Source: UBA7803 sp041686955
Lineage (GTDB): Bacteria; Pseudomonadota; Gammaproteobacteria; Pseudomonadales; Azotimanducaceae
DNA length: 64,000 bases
Direction of reading: 5' to 3'
Assembly (NCBI GenBank): GCA_041686955.1
Contig: JAWLCV010000003.1
Span: 1 to 64,000 of the forward strand
Under the pieces are notes generated by a model. That model did no database searches, was not told the origin of the DNA, and saw only the letters and a list, made by a program, of their open reading frames with translations. Both the position numbers and the translations under genes were made by a program. Positions within the stretch are counted from its first letter, which is position 1. Each line of letters starts with the position of its first letter. Below, in pieces: positions 39,798 to 47,946 of this stretch.

Positions 39798-40014
39798 AGG
39801 CCGCGCGGCGGCTGANNNNNNNNNNNNNNNNNNNNNNNNNNNNNNNNNNNNNNNNNNNNNNNNNNNNNNNNNNNNNNNNNNNNNNNNNNNNNNNNNNNNN
39901 NNNNNNNNNNNNNNNCGCTCCCCGACGGGGGCCGGCACGCGCCGGGCCGCCCGGCTGCAACTGGTCCGGAACGCGGACGACCCGCCCCGCGGCTGAAGGC
40001 CGCGCGGCGGCTGA
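39717..40014. repeat. Exact 99-bp duplication around scaffold gap
   Basis: 39717-39815 and 39916-40014 are identical over 99 bp and flank 100 N. The pattern is what de Bruijn assemblers leave when two contigs share a k-mer-length end: probably one sequence and no true gap. Confidence 0.9.
39816..39915. other. Assembly gap (100 N)
   Basis: One hundred unresolved bases after the stop of the ATPase regulator and before the Rieske oxygenase gene. Confidence 0.99.
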
Positions 40015-40047
40015 TATCTCCGCTGGAACTGATCCCGGCGCAGACCG

Positions 40048-41394
40048 CTAGTCGCCCACCCAGCGCGAAAGCAGATGCTGGAAGTGGCGGATCTTCGATT
40101 CCTGGTAACGGGCGAACACCACCTCGTCGTAAGGCGCCGCCATGAGGCCGCGCTGGACGTTGGGCAGGTTGAAGGAATCCTGCTGGAACACCTTGGCCAG
40201 CATCCCCAGCTCCGGCGCGTCGGTCCAGTCCTGCTCCTCGGTGAGAAAATGCAGGGGCGCCGGGTCCGGCCGCTCACCCTTGAAGGGGCTCAGGAAGTAG
40301 CACTCCATGAGGGTCTTGTCGTGCCGATTCTCCCACGGCCGGAATCGATAGACGATGCGGTTGTAACCGCCCCACGGATGGAAGTTGGGAAACAGCGTGT
40401 AGTAGATGCTGTCGGACACTTCCGCGTCGGAGACCGCGACCTCTTCCCCCACGATCTCCTGGATGGCGGCTCGGGCGCTGGCGGCCAGCAGGGCGCGAGC
40501 CCGCGCACCCTCCGGCACCTCCGCCACGGGCGGCTCGTCGAGCTTGCGCATGGTCACCGAGTCGAACATGTCCTGCTCGCTCGGCTGCCAGCGCAGGTGC
40601 GGGCTCGGCGTGCCGTTCGGCGATATCGCCCGGGAGAAATTGCCCCAGGCGTCGTACTGGGAATTCTCGTCACCCATCCCGGTGAGGATCTGCGGATGGG
40701 TGGTGATCACGTGGAAGGCCTCCATGAAGGCTTCCTGGCAGAGCTTCCAGTTGCAGCCGATCACCTTGCCCACGTGGGCTTCGATGTAGCGCTCCTCGGG
40801 TTTCCACACCGCGAAGTGCTCGGGCAGGTCACCGATGAAGTCCTCGAACGGCTCGGCGTTCATGTCCATGTTGATGAACACCCAGCCGCCCCAGGTGGCC
40901 GTGCGTACCGGCACCAGCCCGAACTGGCTCTTGTCGATGTGGGGAAAGTCCCATTCGGACGTGACGCTGCGGCACGATCCGTCGATGTTCCAACTGAAGC
41001 CGTGGAAGGGACAGATGAAGCTGGCGGCGTGGCCATCGTAGTCGCACAGCCGTCTTCCTCGATGCCGGCAGACGTTGTGGTGTGCCTTGATGCCCTCGCT
41101 GGTGCGCACCACCAGAATGGAAAAGTTGCCGATCTCGTAGACCACGTAGTCGCCGACCTTTGGAATCTCCTCCTCCCGACAGGCCATCTGCCAGACCCGG
41201 GGCCAGAGCTTCTGCATTTCCAGGTCGTAGAACTCCTGGCTGGTGTATCGAGTTATCGGCACCGAAACCAGGGGCACGTCCAGGGGATTCTCCAGGGTCA
41301 GCGTCCTCGGCGGCGGCACCACGTCTTCCGCGATGAGCTCCTGATAGCTGATCCCAGCGGAGCGGTTGTTCAACTGCTTTGCAGTGCTGGCCAT
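40048..41394 (-). CDS. Rieske non-heme iron oxygenase, alpha subunit
   Basis: Oxygenase that hydroxylates an aromatic, steroid-like or quaternary-amine substrate. The 448-residue protein has a Rieske [2Fe-2S] centre (CRHRG, Cys109 and His111; CPFHG, Cys128 and His131) and a catalytic domain with the mononuclear-iron motif NWKLCQEAFMEAFHVITTH and the late Asp in QQDSFNLPNVQRG. No beta subunit, ferredoxin or reductase gene is adjacent. It is preceded by a 70-residue partner on the same strand and is controlled by a promoter with an operator-like repeat. Confidence 0.93.
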   Translation of the reverse strand: MASTAKQLNNRSAGISYQELIAEDVVPPPRTLTLENPLDVPLVSVPITRYTSQEFYDLEMQKLWPRVWQMACREEEIPKVGDYVVYEIGNFSILVVRTSEGIKAHHNVCRHRGRRLCDYDGHAASFICPFHGFSWNIDGSCRSVTSEWDFPHIDKSQFGLVPVRTATWGGWVFINMDMNAEPFEDFIGDLPEHFAVWKPEERYIEAHVGKVIGCNWKLCQEAFMEAFHVITTHPQILTGMGDENSQYDAWGNFSRAISPNGTPSPHLRWQPSEQDMFDSVTMRKLDEPPVAEVPEGARARALLAASARAAIQEIVGEEVAVSDAEVSDSIYYTLFPNFHPWGGYNRIVYRFRPWENRHDKTLMECYFLSPFKGERPDPAPLHFLTEEQDWTDAPELGMLAKVFQQDSFNLPNVQRGLMAAPYDEVVFARYQESKIRHFQHLLSRWVGD

Positions 41395-41424
41395 GTAGTA
41401 CCTCGTCCTGGGGTTGTCGGGTTG

Positions 41425-41637
41425 TCAGCCGCGGTGACGACGGGCGGCGGTCCCCTCGGGGAGCTGGGGACCTGCCAGCCAGAGCAGGAAGTGCGGGTCG
41501 GCCTGACGCAGCTCTCCGGAGCAGTAGCGGCCGTCGCAGTGAAACACCCCGCGCTTGCCGTTGTTGTCTACCTCGACGAGACCGTCGTCCCGCACGGTGT
41601 AGATGGCGCCGGATATGGGGTGCTTCAGTGCTGCCAT
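41425..41637 (-). CDS. Small protein upstream of Rieske oxygenase
   Basis: A 70-residue soluble protein with the pattern GAIYTVRDDGLVEVDNNGKRG then FHCDGRYCSGELRQADPHFLLWLAGP. Two cysteines five residues apart in a Gly-rich loop might bind metal or be structural. I do not recognise a named family. It lies 30 nt before the oxygenase start in the same transcript, and no other gene intervenes, so a role as subunit or assembly factor is plausible but unproven. ATG 41637 has GGAGG nearby. Confidence 0.7.
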   Translation of the reverse strand: MAALKHPISGAIYTVRDDGLVEVDNNGKRGVFHCDGRYCSGELRQADPHFLLWLAGPQLPEGTAARRHRG

Positions 41638-41663
41638 GGAGGGTCCTCGTTCGCTTCGAGTCA

Positions 41664-41692
41664 AATTAACCAGACCCGGCAATAACAGTCAA
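41664..41692 (-). promoter_or_regulatory. Promoter of the Rieske operon
   Basis: On the minus strand, TTGACT (41692-41687), a 17-bp spacer and TTAATT (41669-41664) make a good sigma70 promoter 27 bp before the 70-residue protein start. Its -35 lies inside operator site 1. Confidence 0.65.
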
Positions 41693-41706
41693 CCTATCCG
41701 GTTTTA
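41681..41706. promoter_or_regulatory. Operator-like site 1
   Basis: AATAACAGTCA and TCCGGTTTTA flank a short spacer. By eye 17 of 26 positions match the perfect inverted repeat at 47907-47932. It overlaps the -35 of the Rieske promoter, a repressor-type position. Confidence 0.5.
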
Positions 41707-41730
41707 TGCCGCGAGTCTGATAAGCCTCGG

Positions 41731-41759
41731 TTGACTTCTCCGGGGACGATACATTAAAA
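41731..41759 (+). promoter_or_regulatory. Promoter of the phosphotransferase transcript
   Basis: TTGACT (41731-41736), a 17-bp spacer and TTAAAA (41754-41759) give a divergent promoter facing the leader ORF. Operator site 2 overlaps its -10 and likely start point. Confidence 0.6.
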
Positions 41760-41781
41760 ACCATCACGCTTGTCGGTTTGG
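41756..41781. promoter_or_regulatory. Operator-like site 2
   Basis: AAAAACCATCA and TTGTCGGTTTGG; 18 of 26 positions match the perfect site at 47907-47932. It covers the -10 to +1 region of the plus-strand promoter. Confidence 0.5.
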
Positions 41782-41783
41782 AA

Positions 41784-41878
41784 GAGCGTTCGGCGTTCGG
41801 CTCTCGGCAGGAGCCACATCGCCAGATTCCAGCGACATTCGTCTTGCTGATCGCTGATCGCTACTGGAGGGAAAATTC
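41784..41878. repeat. Heptamer-armed intergenic repeat, copy E (degenerate)
   Basis: The arm at 41784-41808 has TTCGGCG-type heptamers, the core TCGCCAGATTCC is at 41819-41830, and the far arm has two TGATCGC heptamers and CTACTGG. The two arms no longer complement each other well. Confidence 0.55.
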
Positions 41879-41932
41879 ATGGCAGTAATCGGCGCTTTCG
41901 GTGTCACCCCCCGCGTGACCGCTTCCAGATGA
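41879..41932 (+). CDS. 17-codon leader ORF coupled to phosphotransferase
   Basis: Reads MAVIGAFGVTPRVTASR and stops at TGA (41930-41932), overlapping the phosphotransferase ATG at 41929 (ATGA). CTGGAGGGAAAATTC gives a strong ribosome site 7 nt upstream, while the downstream gene has no separate one. The simplest reading is a short leader peptide that delivers ribosomes to the next gene by coupling. It is too short for sequence comparison. Confidence 0.5.
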   Translation: MAVIGAFGVTPRVTASR

Positions 41933-42969
41933 CCTTCCCCACCGGACCCGATGCGATCACCACGGTGTGGCTGAGCGAGGCGCTGGGGCACCCGGTGAGC
42001 GACTTTCGCGTGGAGCCGCTGGGGGCGGGCTCCGGCATCATCGGTCTGGTCACCCGAGTGCATCTGTCGGCCTCACAGGGCCCCTCCTCCATCATCGCCA
42101 AGTTTCCATCCCCGGTGCCCGACAACCGGGCCGTGGCTCAGGCCTACGACATGTACGGCCGGGAGGTGGCGTTCTACCGGTCCGTGGCACCCGGAATCTC
42201 CCTGCGCGTTCCCGCCTGCCATCACGCCGAGTTGGATTCACAGAGCGGGAACTTCGTGCTGCTGCTGGAGGATCTGGGGGCCCTGCGCGTGGGTGACCAG
42301 GTGGCCGGGTGCAGCGCCGCGGACGCGCGGCTGGTGGTGGAAGGCATCGCCCGCCTCCATGCCAGCACCTGGGGAGCCCGGCCGACCACGGACCTGATCT
42401 GCCACGACAACCCCGCGCAGCGAGACGGGATGATCGCCGGTTTTCGCATGGGCTGGCCCACCGTGCAGGCGCGCTTCGCCGACCTGATCCCTGCCGACGG
42501 TGCCTGGCTGGAGAGCGCGGTGCCCGCGGCCGTGCCCCGTCTGCTCGAGGAGATGTGCTCTGTCCCCATGTGCGTCTGTCACGCCGACGTGCGGCTGGAC
42601 AACGTCATGTTCGACGACGGCGGCATCGCTCTGGTGGACTGGCAATCCGTGTGCGTATCGGCGCCGGAGCAGGACCTGGCCTACTTCGTCACCCAGAGCC
42701 TCGCGGACGAGGTGCGCGGCGCCGAGGACTGGATCGGGCTGTATCACCAGGCGCTGCAACGGGAGGGCGTCGACTACGACCTGGACGCGTGCCGCCGCCG
42801 CTACCGCATCAGCGCCCTCTACCTGCTCTGCTACGCTGTGACCATCGCCGGAACCCTGGACATGGGCAACGAGCGGGGTCTGAACCTGGCTCGCACCCTG
42901 TTGGGAAACTCGTTGCGCTCGCTTGTCGAGCTCGACGCCTTCGATCTGCTGGAACGGGAAACGGCATGA
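41929..42969 (+). CDS. APH-family phosphotransferase
   Basis: A 346-residue kinase-fold enzyme of the aminoglycoside/choline phosphotransferase or EcKinase-like group. The catalytic loop CHADVRLDNVMF and metal-binding DWQSV (Asp) are intact, and the N-lobe GSGIIGLVTRVHL is the nucleotide region. In catabolic clusters such proteins phosphorylate small hydroxylated metabolites; an antibiotic role is less likely here. It follows the 17-codon leader and is coupled to the SDR gene by ATGA (42966-42969). Confidence 0.85.
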   Translation: MTFPTGPDAITTVWLSEALGHPVSDFRVEPLGAGSGIIGLVTRVHLSASQGPSSIIAKFPSPVPDNRAVAQAYDMYGREVAFYRSVAPGISLRVPACHHAELDSQSGNFVLLLEDLGALRVGDQVAGCSAADARLVVEGIARLHASTWGARPTTDLICHDNPAQRDGMIAGFRMGWPTVQARFADLIPADGAWLESAVPAAVPRLLEEMCSVPMCVCHADVRLDNVMFDDGGIALVDWQSVCVSAPEQDLAYFVTQSLADEVRGAEDWIGLYHQALQREGVDYDLDACRRRYRISALYLLCYAVTIAGTLDMGNERGLNLARTLLGNSLRSLVELDAFDLLERETA

Positions 42970-43748
42970 AGACATTGGAAAACCGCGTGGCCGTGGTCAC
43001 AGGGGGCAGTCGCGGCATCGGCGCGGGCATCGTCCGGGCGTTCCTGCGGGAAGGCGCCCGGGTGGCCTTCGACGGCCGCGATCCGGCCAACGGGCAGGCC
43101 CTGGTGAACGAGCTCGGCGCGCCGGAAGGACTGTGGTTCTGCCCCGGGTCGGTCACCGACAGCGCCCACGTGCAGGCGTTGGTGAACGGCACCGTGGAGC
43201 GCTTCGGCGGGCTGGACATTCTGGTGAACAACGCCGGGGGCAGTGCCGCGCTGGCCCCCGTGGCCGATCTCGGCGAAGACGCCTGGGAGCACGACCTGCG
43301 GCTGAACCTCACCTCCGTGTTTCTGGCTACCAAGGCCGCGCTGGCGCACATGCTGCCGGCCGGCTACGGCACCATCATCAACATCTCGTCGGTGGAGGGA
43401 AAGGTGGCCACGCCTTCCATGCCCGCCTACGTGGCCTCCAAGCACGGCGTCAATGGCCTGACCAAAGCGGTGGCCGCGGAGGTGGGCCGAGCGGGGATCA
43501 CCGTCAACGCCATCTGCCCGGGATTGATCCTCACGGACGCCGTGCTGGGCGGAGGCCCGGAGCTCGCCGCCAGTCTCGGCATGACATTCGAGCAGATGGT
43601 GGACGACGTGTTCAAGGCCAAGACCCTCACCGGCGAGCTGAACACCGTGGAGCAGGTGGCCGAAACGGCGGTGTTTCTGGCATCGGAGGCCGGGCGCGGC
43701 ATCACCGGTGCCGCGCTGTCGGTGGATGCCGGCATCGCGCCCTATTGA
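42966..43748 (+). CDS. Short-chain dehydrogenase/reductase
   Basis: A 260-residue classical SDR: cofactor motif GGSRGIGAGIV, NNAGGSAAL, serine in NISSVEG and catalytic YVASKHG. The C terminus GITGAALSVDAGIAPY is typical. It is co-translated with the upstream phosphotransferase and its stop overlaps the convergent flavoprotein gene by 7 bp. A role as hydroxysteroid or hydroxyacyl-CoA dehydrogenase would suit the cluster but is not decided by sequence. Confidence 0.9.
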   Translation: MKTLENRVAVVTGGSRGIGAGIVRAFLREGARVAFDGRDPANGQALVNELGAPEGLWFCPGSVTDSAHVQALVNGTVERFGGLDILVNNAGGSAALAPVADLGEDAWEHDLRLNLTSVFLATKAALAHMLPAGYGTIINISSVEGKVATPSMPAYVASKHGVNGLTKAVAAEVGRAGITVNAICPGLILTDAVLGGGPELAASLGMTFEQMVDDVFKAKTLTGELNTVEQVAETAVFLASEAGRGITGAALSVDAGIAPY

Positions 43749-45157
43749 GCCCAGGCGGCAGCCGCTTGCCGGCCCGCGATGCGGCCGAAGACGATGGCGT
43801 TGGCGATGGAGTTGCCGCCGCCCACGTAACGCTCGCCGAGGACGCCGCCGGTGGTCTCCCCCGCGGCGAACAGCCCGTGGATGACCCGGTCGCGACCATC
43901 GAGAACCCGGGTGGCGGCGTCGATGCGCAACCCCGTGGAGGTCAGGCAGACGATGGCGGGCTTGATCTCCACTGCATGGAACGGCGGTGTCGACACCGGC
44001 TTCATCAGGGTGCCGTCCTTGAAGAACATGGTATCCACGCCGGCGGCGGCGTCGGCGTTGTAGCGGCTGAAGGTGGCTTCAAGGGACCCGGGACGAATGC
44101 CGCAGCGAGCCTCCAGCTCGGCCAGGGTGGCGCCCTGCACCACCCGACCCGCCGTGATCTGGGCGTCCAGGGTCTCGGTCACCCAGTTGAGCGAAATGGC
44201 GCCGGCGGCGAAGGCGTCGGCGTAACGTGCGTCCGGCCGGGCTTCCGCGCGGGCGACGTCGTCGAACACCGCAAAGCAGGAACCGCCCGTCTGTGCCTTC
44301 ACCACCCCCGACATCACCGCGTACTCCACCGTCTCCTTGACGAAGCGCCGCCCTTCCCGATTGACGTACACGAGCCAGCCGGGCACGTACACCTCGAGCT
44401 CCTTTTTGAAGTTGGGGGTGGTCAGCAGCAATCCCCGGTCGTGGCCCACCACGTCCGCGCCCGCCGCCTGACCCAGGGCCAGGCCGTCCCCCCGGCAGTT
44501 GGGGTTGCCGATGTACCAGACCCAGTCGCCGTACGCGGCGGCCTCCGGATACAGCGTGTTCAGCAGCAGCGGGTTGGCGCCGAAGCCGCCGGTGGCGATG
44601 ACCACGGCGGCGCTCCGCACCGGCTCGCCGTCCACCACCACCCCGCTCACCCGTCCGCTGCCCGGCTCCACGATGAGCTCCTCTACCCGCGTTTCCAGCG
44701 CCACGTCGATGGGGCGGCGGCTCACCTCACGATCCAGAGCGTCGGCGATGGCGGCCCCCATGCCGGTGGCCGCGTGCCCCCGGGGCACCGTCTCGACCCC
44801 CGAGCAGTAAAGCGCCTGGGGGGAAAACTCCACTCCCAGGCCGATCAGCCACTCGAGCCCGGGAGCGGCGTGATCGCAGAGCGTGCGGGCCAGAAACGCC
44901 TCCACCCGGTACTGATTGAGGGTCATGTAGTAGTGGAACATGGCGTCGGCGCCGTCGCCCTCGATGCCCGCCGACCGCTGCACGCTGGTGCCGGCGGCAT
45001 AGTAGACGCCCCCGGACAACGCCGTGGAGCCGCCGAGCCGCCGGTCCGCCTCCAGGAGGGCCACCCTGGCGCCGGCATCGCACGCCTCGATGGCGGCGCA
45101 CATTCCGGCGCCGCCGCCACCCACCACGATGACGTCGTAACTTCCTGGGTTCTCCAT
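43742..45157 (-). CDS. FAD-dependent dehydrogenase, 3-ketosteroid-delta1-dehydrogenase/fumarate-reductase family
   Basis: A 471-residue flavoprotein with the N-terminal FAD motif VVVGGGGAGMCAAIEA, GGSTALSGGV, TGGFGANP, and a C-terminal GGNSIANAIVFGRIAGRQAA motif closing the FAD site. The family reduces or desaturates cyclic ketones and enoates, including 3-ketosteroids (KstD-like) and fumarate. No periplasmic heme or signal is present, so it acts in the cytoplasm. ATG 45157 places the Rossmann motif at the N terminus; 37 bp separate it from the divergent transporter. Confidence 0.87.
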   Translation of the reverse strand: MENPGSYDVIVVGGGGAGMCAAIEACDAGARVALLEADRRLGGSTALSGGVYYAAGTSVQRSAGIEGDGADAMFHYYMTLNQYRVEAFLARTLCDHAAPGLEWLIGLGVEFSPQALYCSGVETVPRGHAATGMGAAIADALDREVSRRPIDVALETRVEELIVEPGSGRVSGVVVDGEPVRSAAVVIATGGFGANPLLLNTLYPEAAAYGDWVWYIGNPNCRGDGLALGQAAGADVVGHDRGLLLTTPNFKKELEVYVPGWLVYVNREGRRFVKETVEYAVMSGVVKAQTGGSCFAVFDDVARAEARPDARYADAFAAGAISLNWVTETLDAQITAGRVVQGATLAELEARCGIRPGSLEATFSRYNADAAAGVDTMFFKDGTLMKPVSTPPFHAVEIKPAIVCLTSTGLRIDAATRVLDGRDRVIHGLFAAGETTGGVLGERYVGGGNSIANAIVFGRIAGRQAAAAWAQ

Positions 45158-45194
45158 CCGACTCTCCTCCTCGTCAAGCCTGCAGGCGCCGTAG

Positions 45195-46619
45195 ATGAAT
45201 GATTCGATCGGTCCGTCGACCTCGGCGAAACTCCGTGAGCACCGCTTGCCGCTGACCCGGCTGCTGGCCCTGGCGTTTCCCGCCATGCCGCTCTCGGCCA
45301 TGGGTCTGCCGCTGGCCATCTTCGCTCCGCCCTTCTACGCCGGTCTTTTTCAACAGAACGGGCTGAGCCCGGCGGCGGCCCTCGCCGCGGTGGGGACGGC
45401 GTTCATGGTGGTGCGGATGTTCGACCTGGTCACCGATCCCCTGATGGGCGTGGTGGGGGATCGCTTCGAGAGCCGCTGGGGCCGGCGCCGGCACTGGTGC
45501 GTACTCTCCACGCCGGTGATCATGCTGGGGGTGGTGCTGGTGTTCGTGGTGCCCTACCCGGCGCTGGCGACTCCAGCCTACCTGGTGGCGTCCATGCTGG
45601 TGTTCTACGTAGGCTCCACCATGTACACCATCTCCCACTACGCCTGGGGCGCCGAGATGTCCGGCGACTATCACGAGCGCTCCCGCATCACCGGATTCAT
45701 TCAGATCGCCTCCCTGGTGGGCAGCCTCACGGTGCTGGTTCCCCCCGCCTACATGGAGTACGTGCTCGGGGAGCCCGCCGGCGGACGCATGGCGGTGATG
45801 GCCTTCGGTGCCTACGTGCTCGTCCTGCTGCCGCTGGCGACGCTGGTGGCGGTGACCCTGGTGCCGGAGCGCCGCACCGCTCCCGCTCCGGAGATCCCCT
45901 TTGCGGCCGGCGTCAAGCTGGTGCTGAAGAACCGGCACATGCGCCGCATCCTGCTGGCGGACCTCATGGTCGGCATTCCCGGTCCCGTGATGGCGTCGGT
46001 GTTCATCTTCTTCCTGCGCGACGTGGTGGGCGGCGAGGCGTGGAACTCCATCATCCTGATCCTGTTCTACGGCCTCACGGTCACCGGGGTCCCGGTGTGG
46101 ATGTGGGCGTCGCGGCGGCTGGGCAAGCACCGGGCGTTCGCCGTCTCCTGCATCAGCCATATGGTCCTCATCGCTGGGTTCCTGGTGCTGGACCGGGGCG
46201 ACACCCTGGGATTCGCCCTGCTGGTCTGGGCGTCGGGCTTCGCCTTCGCCGGACAGCCCATGCTGCTGCGCTCCATGGCGGCCGACGTGGTGGATTCCGA
46301 CAACGTGGAGAGCGGGGGGCAGCGGACCGGTCTCTACTTCTCCCTCATCACCATGACGCAGAAGGTGGGCGGCGCCGTCGCCATAGGCATCGCCTACCCG
46401 CTGCTGGGCTGGCTGGGTTTCACTCCGGGTGCCGCGTCTCAGAGCGAGCAGGCGGTGGACGCCGTGCGCTACATCTACACGTTCCTGCCCGCCACCGCCC
46501 TGGTGGTGGCCATCACCGTCATGTGGGGATTCCGCCTCACTCTGGAGGAGCAGCGGCGCCTGCGCGCACTGCTGGCCCAGCGGGACGCACCGGCGGCGAC
46601 CACCGACGTCGACCCGTAG
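45195..46619 (+). CDS. MFS transporter of the GPH sugar:cation symporter family
   Basis: A 474-residue inner-membrane transporter with about twelve helices. The FDLVTDPLMGVVGDRFESRWGRRR sequence between helices 2 and 3 is the signature of the GPH (MelB-like) family, and GPGVGMAS-type loops follow. Such symporters also carry non-sugar substrates in catabolic clusters. It is divergent from the flavoprotein gene with only 37 bp in between, so both share a control region. Its substrate is unknown. Confidence 0.88.
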   Translation: MNDSIGPSTSAKLREHRLPLTRLLALAFPAMPLSAMGLPLAIFAPPFYAGLFQQNGLSPAAALAAVGTAFMVVRMFDLVTDPLMGVVGDRFESRWGRRRHWCVLSTPVIMLGVVLVFVVPYPALATPAYLVASMLVFYVGSTMYTISHYAWGAEMSGDYHERSRITGFIQIASLVGSLTVLVPPAYMEYVLGEPAGGRMAVMAFGAYVLVLLPLATLVAVTLVPERRTAPAPEIPFAAGVKLVLKNRHMRRILLADLMVGIPGPVMASVFIFFLRDVVGGEAWNSIILILFYGLTVTGVPVWMWASRRLGKHRAFAVSCISHMVLIAGFLVLDRGDTLGFALLVWASGFAFAGQPMLLRSMAADVVDSDNVESGGQRTGLYFSLITMTQKVGGAVAIGIAYPLLGWLGFTPGAASQSEQAVDAVRYIYTFLPATALVVAITVMWGFRLTLEEQRRLRALLAQRDAPAATTDVDP

Positions 46620-46647
46620 CTGCCCGTCCAAGGCGCTCCCTCCCCGG

Positions 46648-47850
46648 CTACAAGCCCAGCACGACCTTGGCGATGATGTTCTTCTGCACCTCCTGAGAGC
46701 CGCCGAAGATGGACGCGGCCCTGGAGTTCAGGTACCGGGCCGTGGCGGTCTCCGCGTAACCGGGGCCCACCCAGGGCTCGTCGTGGCCGTTCAGCGATAT
46801 GAAGTTGGCGTGCGGCAGCGCGTAGTGCTGCACCGCTTCCAGTCGCAGGGTGTTGATCTCCTGCTCGATGGCCACGGAAGTGTTCTTGGCCAGCGACGAG
46901 CCCGGGCCCGGGGACTCGCCGCGGGACATGCGGGCCAGATTCGCCAGCTCCGCGAACTCCAGGGCCCCCAGCCGGATCTCCACCGCCGAAACGCGGCCGC
47001 GGAACCCGGGGTCCTCCCACAGCGCCCGGCCCTCCGCCGGCTCCTGTTCCGCCACTGCCTTCAGCTCGTCCAGGGCCACCTTCAGGCGCGGCGCGGCACC
47101 GCCGCCGCCCCGCTCGAACTCCAGGAGGTATTTGGCCACGGTCCAGCCTTCGTTCTCGGGCCCTACCCGGTTGGACTGGGGCACGCGGACGTCATCGAAG
47201 AACACCTGATTCACCTCGTGGTCCCCGGCCAGGGTGATGATGGGTTCCACGGTGATCCCGGGGGTGCTCATGGGGATCAGCAGAAACGTGATGCCCGCCT
47301 GGGGCTTTCCCGAGTTGTCGGTGCGCACCAGGCAAAAGATGTGATCCGCGAACTGGGCGTGCGTGGTCCAGATCTTCGTGCCGTTGACGACGTAGTCGTC
47401 ACCGTCCTTCACCGCCGCCGTCTTCAGGCTCGACAGATCCGAGCCGGCACCGGGCTCGGAGTAGCCCTGGCACCAGTAGTGCTCGCCGGAGAGGATCCTC
47501 GGCAGGTAATGGTCCTTCTGCTCCGGAGTGCCGTACCTGAACAGCACCGGCGCCAGCATGCGCAGCCCGAGAGGAATCAGGCCCGGCGCGTGGGCCTTGG
47601 CGCACTCCTCGCTGAATATGTACTTCTGGGTCAACGACCAGTCGACGCCGCCGTACTCCACGGGCCACGCGGGCACGGCCCAGCCTTTCTCCACCAGGAT
47701 CCGCTGCCAGCGCATGGCCAGATCCTTGTCGGCGAACACCGTGGTGGTGCGTGCCACCACCTCCCGCATCTCCGGGGTCAGATGGGTGTCGAGAAACGAC
47801 CTCACCTCCTCCCGGAAGGCTTCGTCCTGCTTGCTGAATTCCAGATCCAC
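46648..47850 (-). CDS. Acyl-CoA dehydrogenase
   Basis: FAD enzyme that desaturates acyl-CoA; electrons go to ETF. The 400-residue protein shows WPVEYGG, the FAD/substrate region CQGYSEPGAGSDLSSLKT, WTTHAQFAD, and the C-terminal IFGGSQEVQKNIIAK. I chose GTG 47850, which has CAGGAGG at the right distance; ATG 47874 lacks it. The protein is close to steroid/isoprenoid-type ACADs (FadE-like) only in general pattern. It is divergent from the alcohol dehydrogenase across operator site 3. Confidence 0.92.
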   Translation of the reverse strand: MDLEFSKQDEAFREEVRSFLDTHLTPEMREVVARTTTVFADKDLAMRWQRILVEKGWAVPAWPVEYGGVDWSLTQKYIFSEECAKAHAPGLIPLGLRMLAPVLFRYGTPEQKDHYLPRILSGEHYWCQGYSEPGAGSDLSSLKTAAVKDGDDYVVNGTKIWTTHAQFADHIFCLVRTDNSGKPQAGITFLLIPMSTPGITVEPIITLAGDHEVNQVFFDDVRVPQSNRVGPENEGWTVAKYLLEFERGGGGAAPRLKVALDELKAVAEQEPAEGRALWEDPGFRGRVSAVEIRLGALEFAELANLARMSRGESPGPGSSLAKNTSVAIEQEINTLRLEAVQHYALPHANFISLNGHDEPWVGPGYAETATARYLNSRAASIFGGSQEVQKNIIAKVVLGL

Positions 47851-47906
47851 CGATCCTCCTGACGCCGATCCCATCGAGTGATAAGGTTTCGCTGCAGACA
47901 ATACCG

Positions 47907-47932
47907 CAAAACCGTCATATTGTACGGTTTTG
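47907..47932. promoter_or_regulatory. Operator-like site 3 (perfect inverted repeat)
   Basis: CAAAACCGT and ACGGTTTTG are a perfect 9-bp inverted repeat around an 8-bp spacer, centred in the divergent acyl-CoA dehydrogenase/alcohol dehydrogenase spacer. This is a typical TetR-family operator shape. Two related sites lie at 41681 and 41756. A TACAAT within it could be a -10 on the minus strand. Confidence 0.7.
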
Positions 47933-47946
47933 GAGGTGAAGTGACG

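Noticed and set aside
39717..40014. Genuine tandem duplication of a gene end
   Set aside because: Identity is exact and its ends coincide with the gap edges; an assembly overlap explains it more simply.
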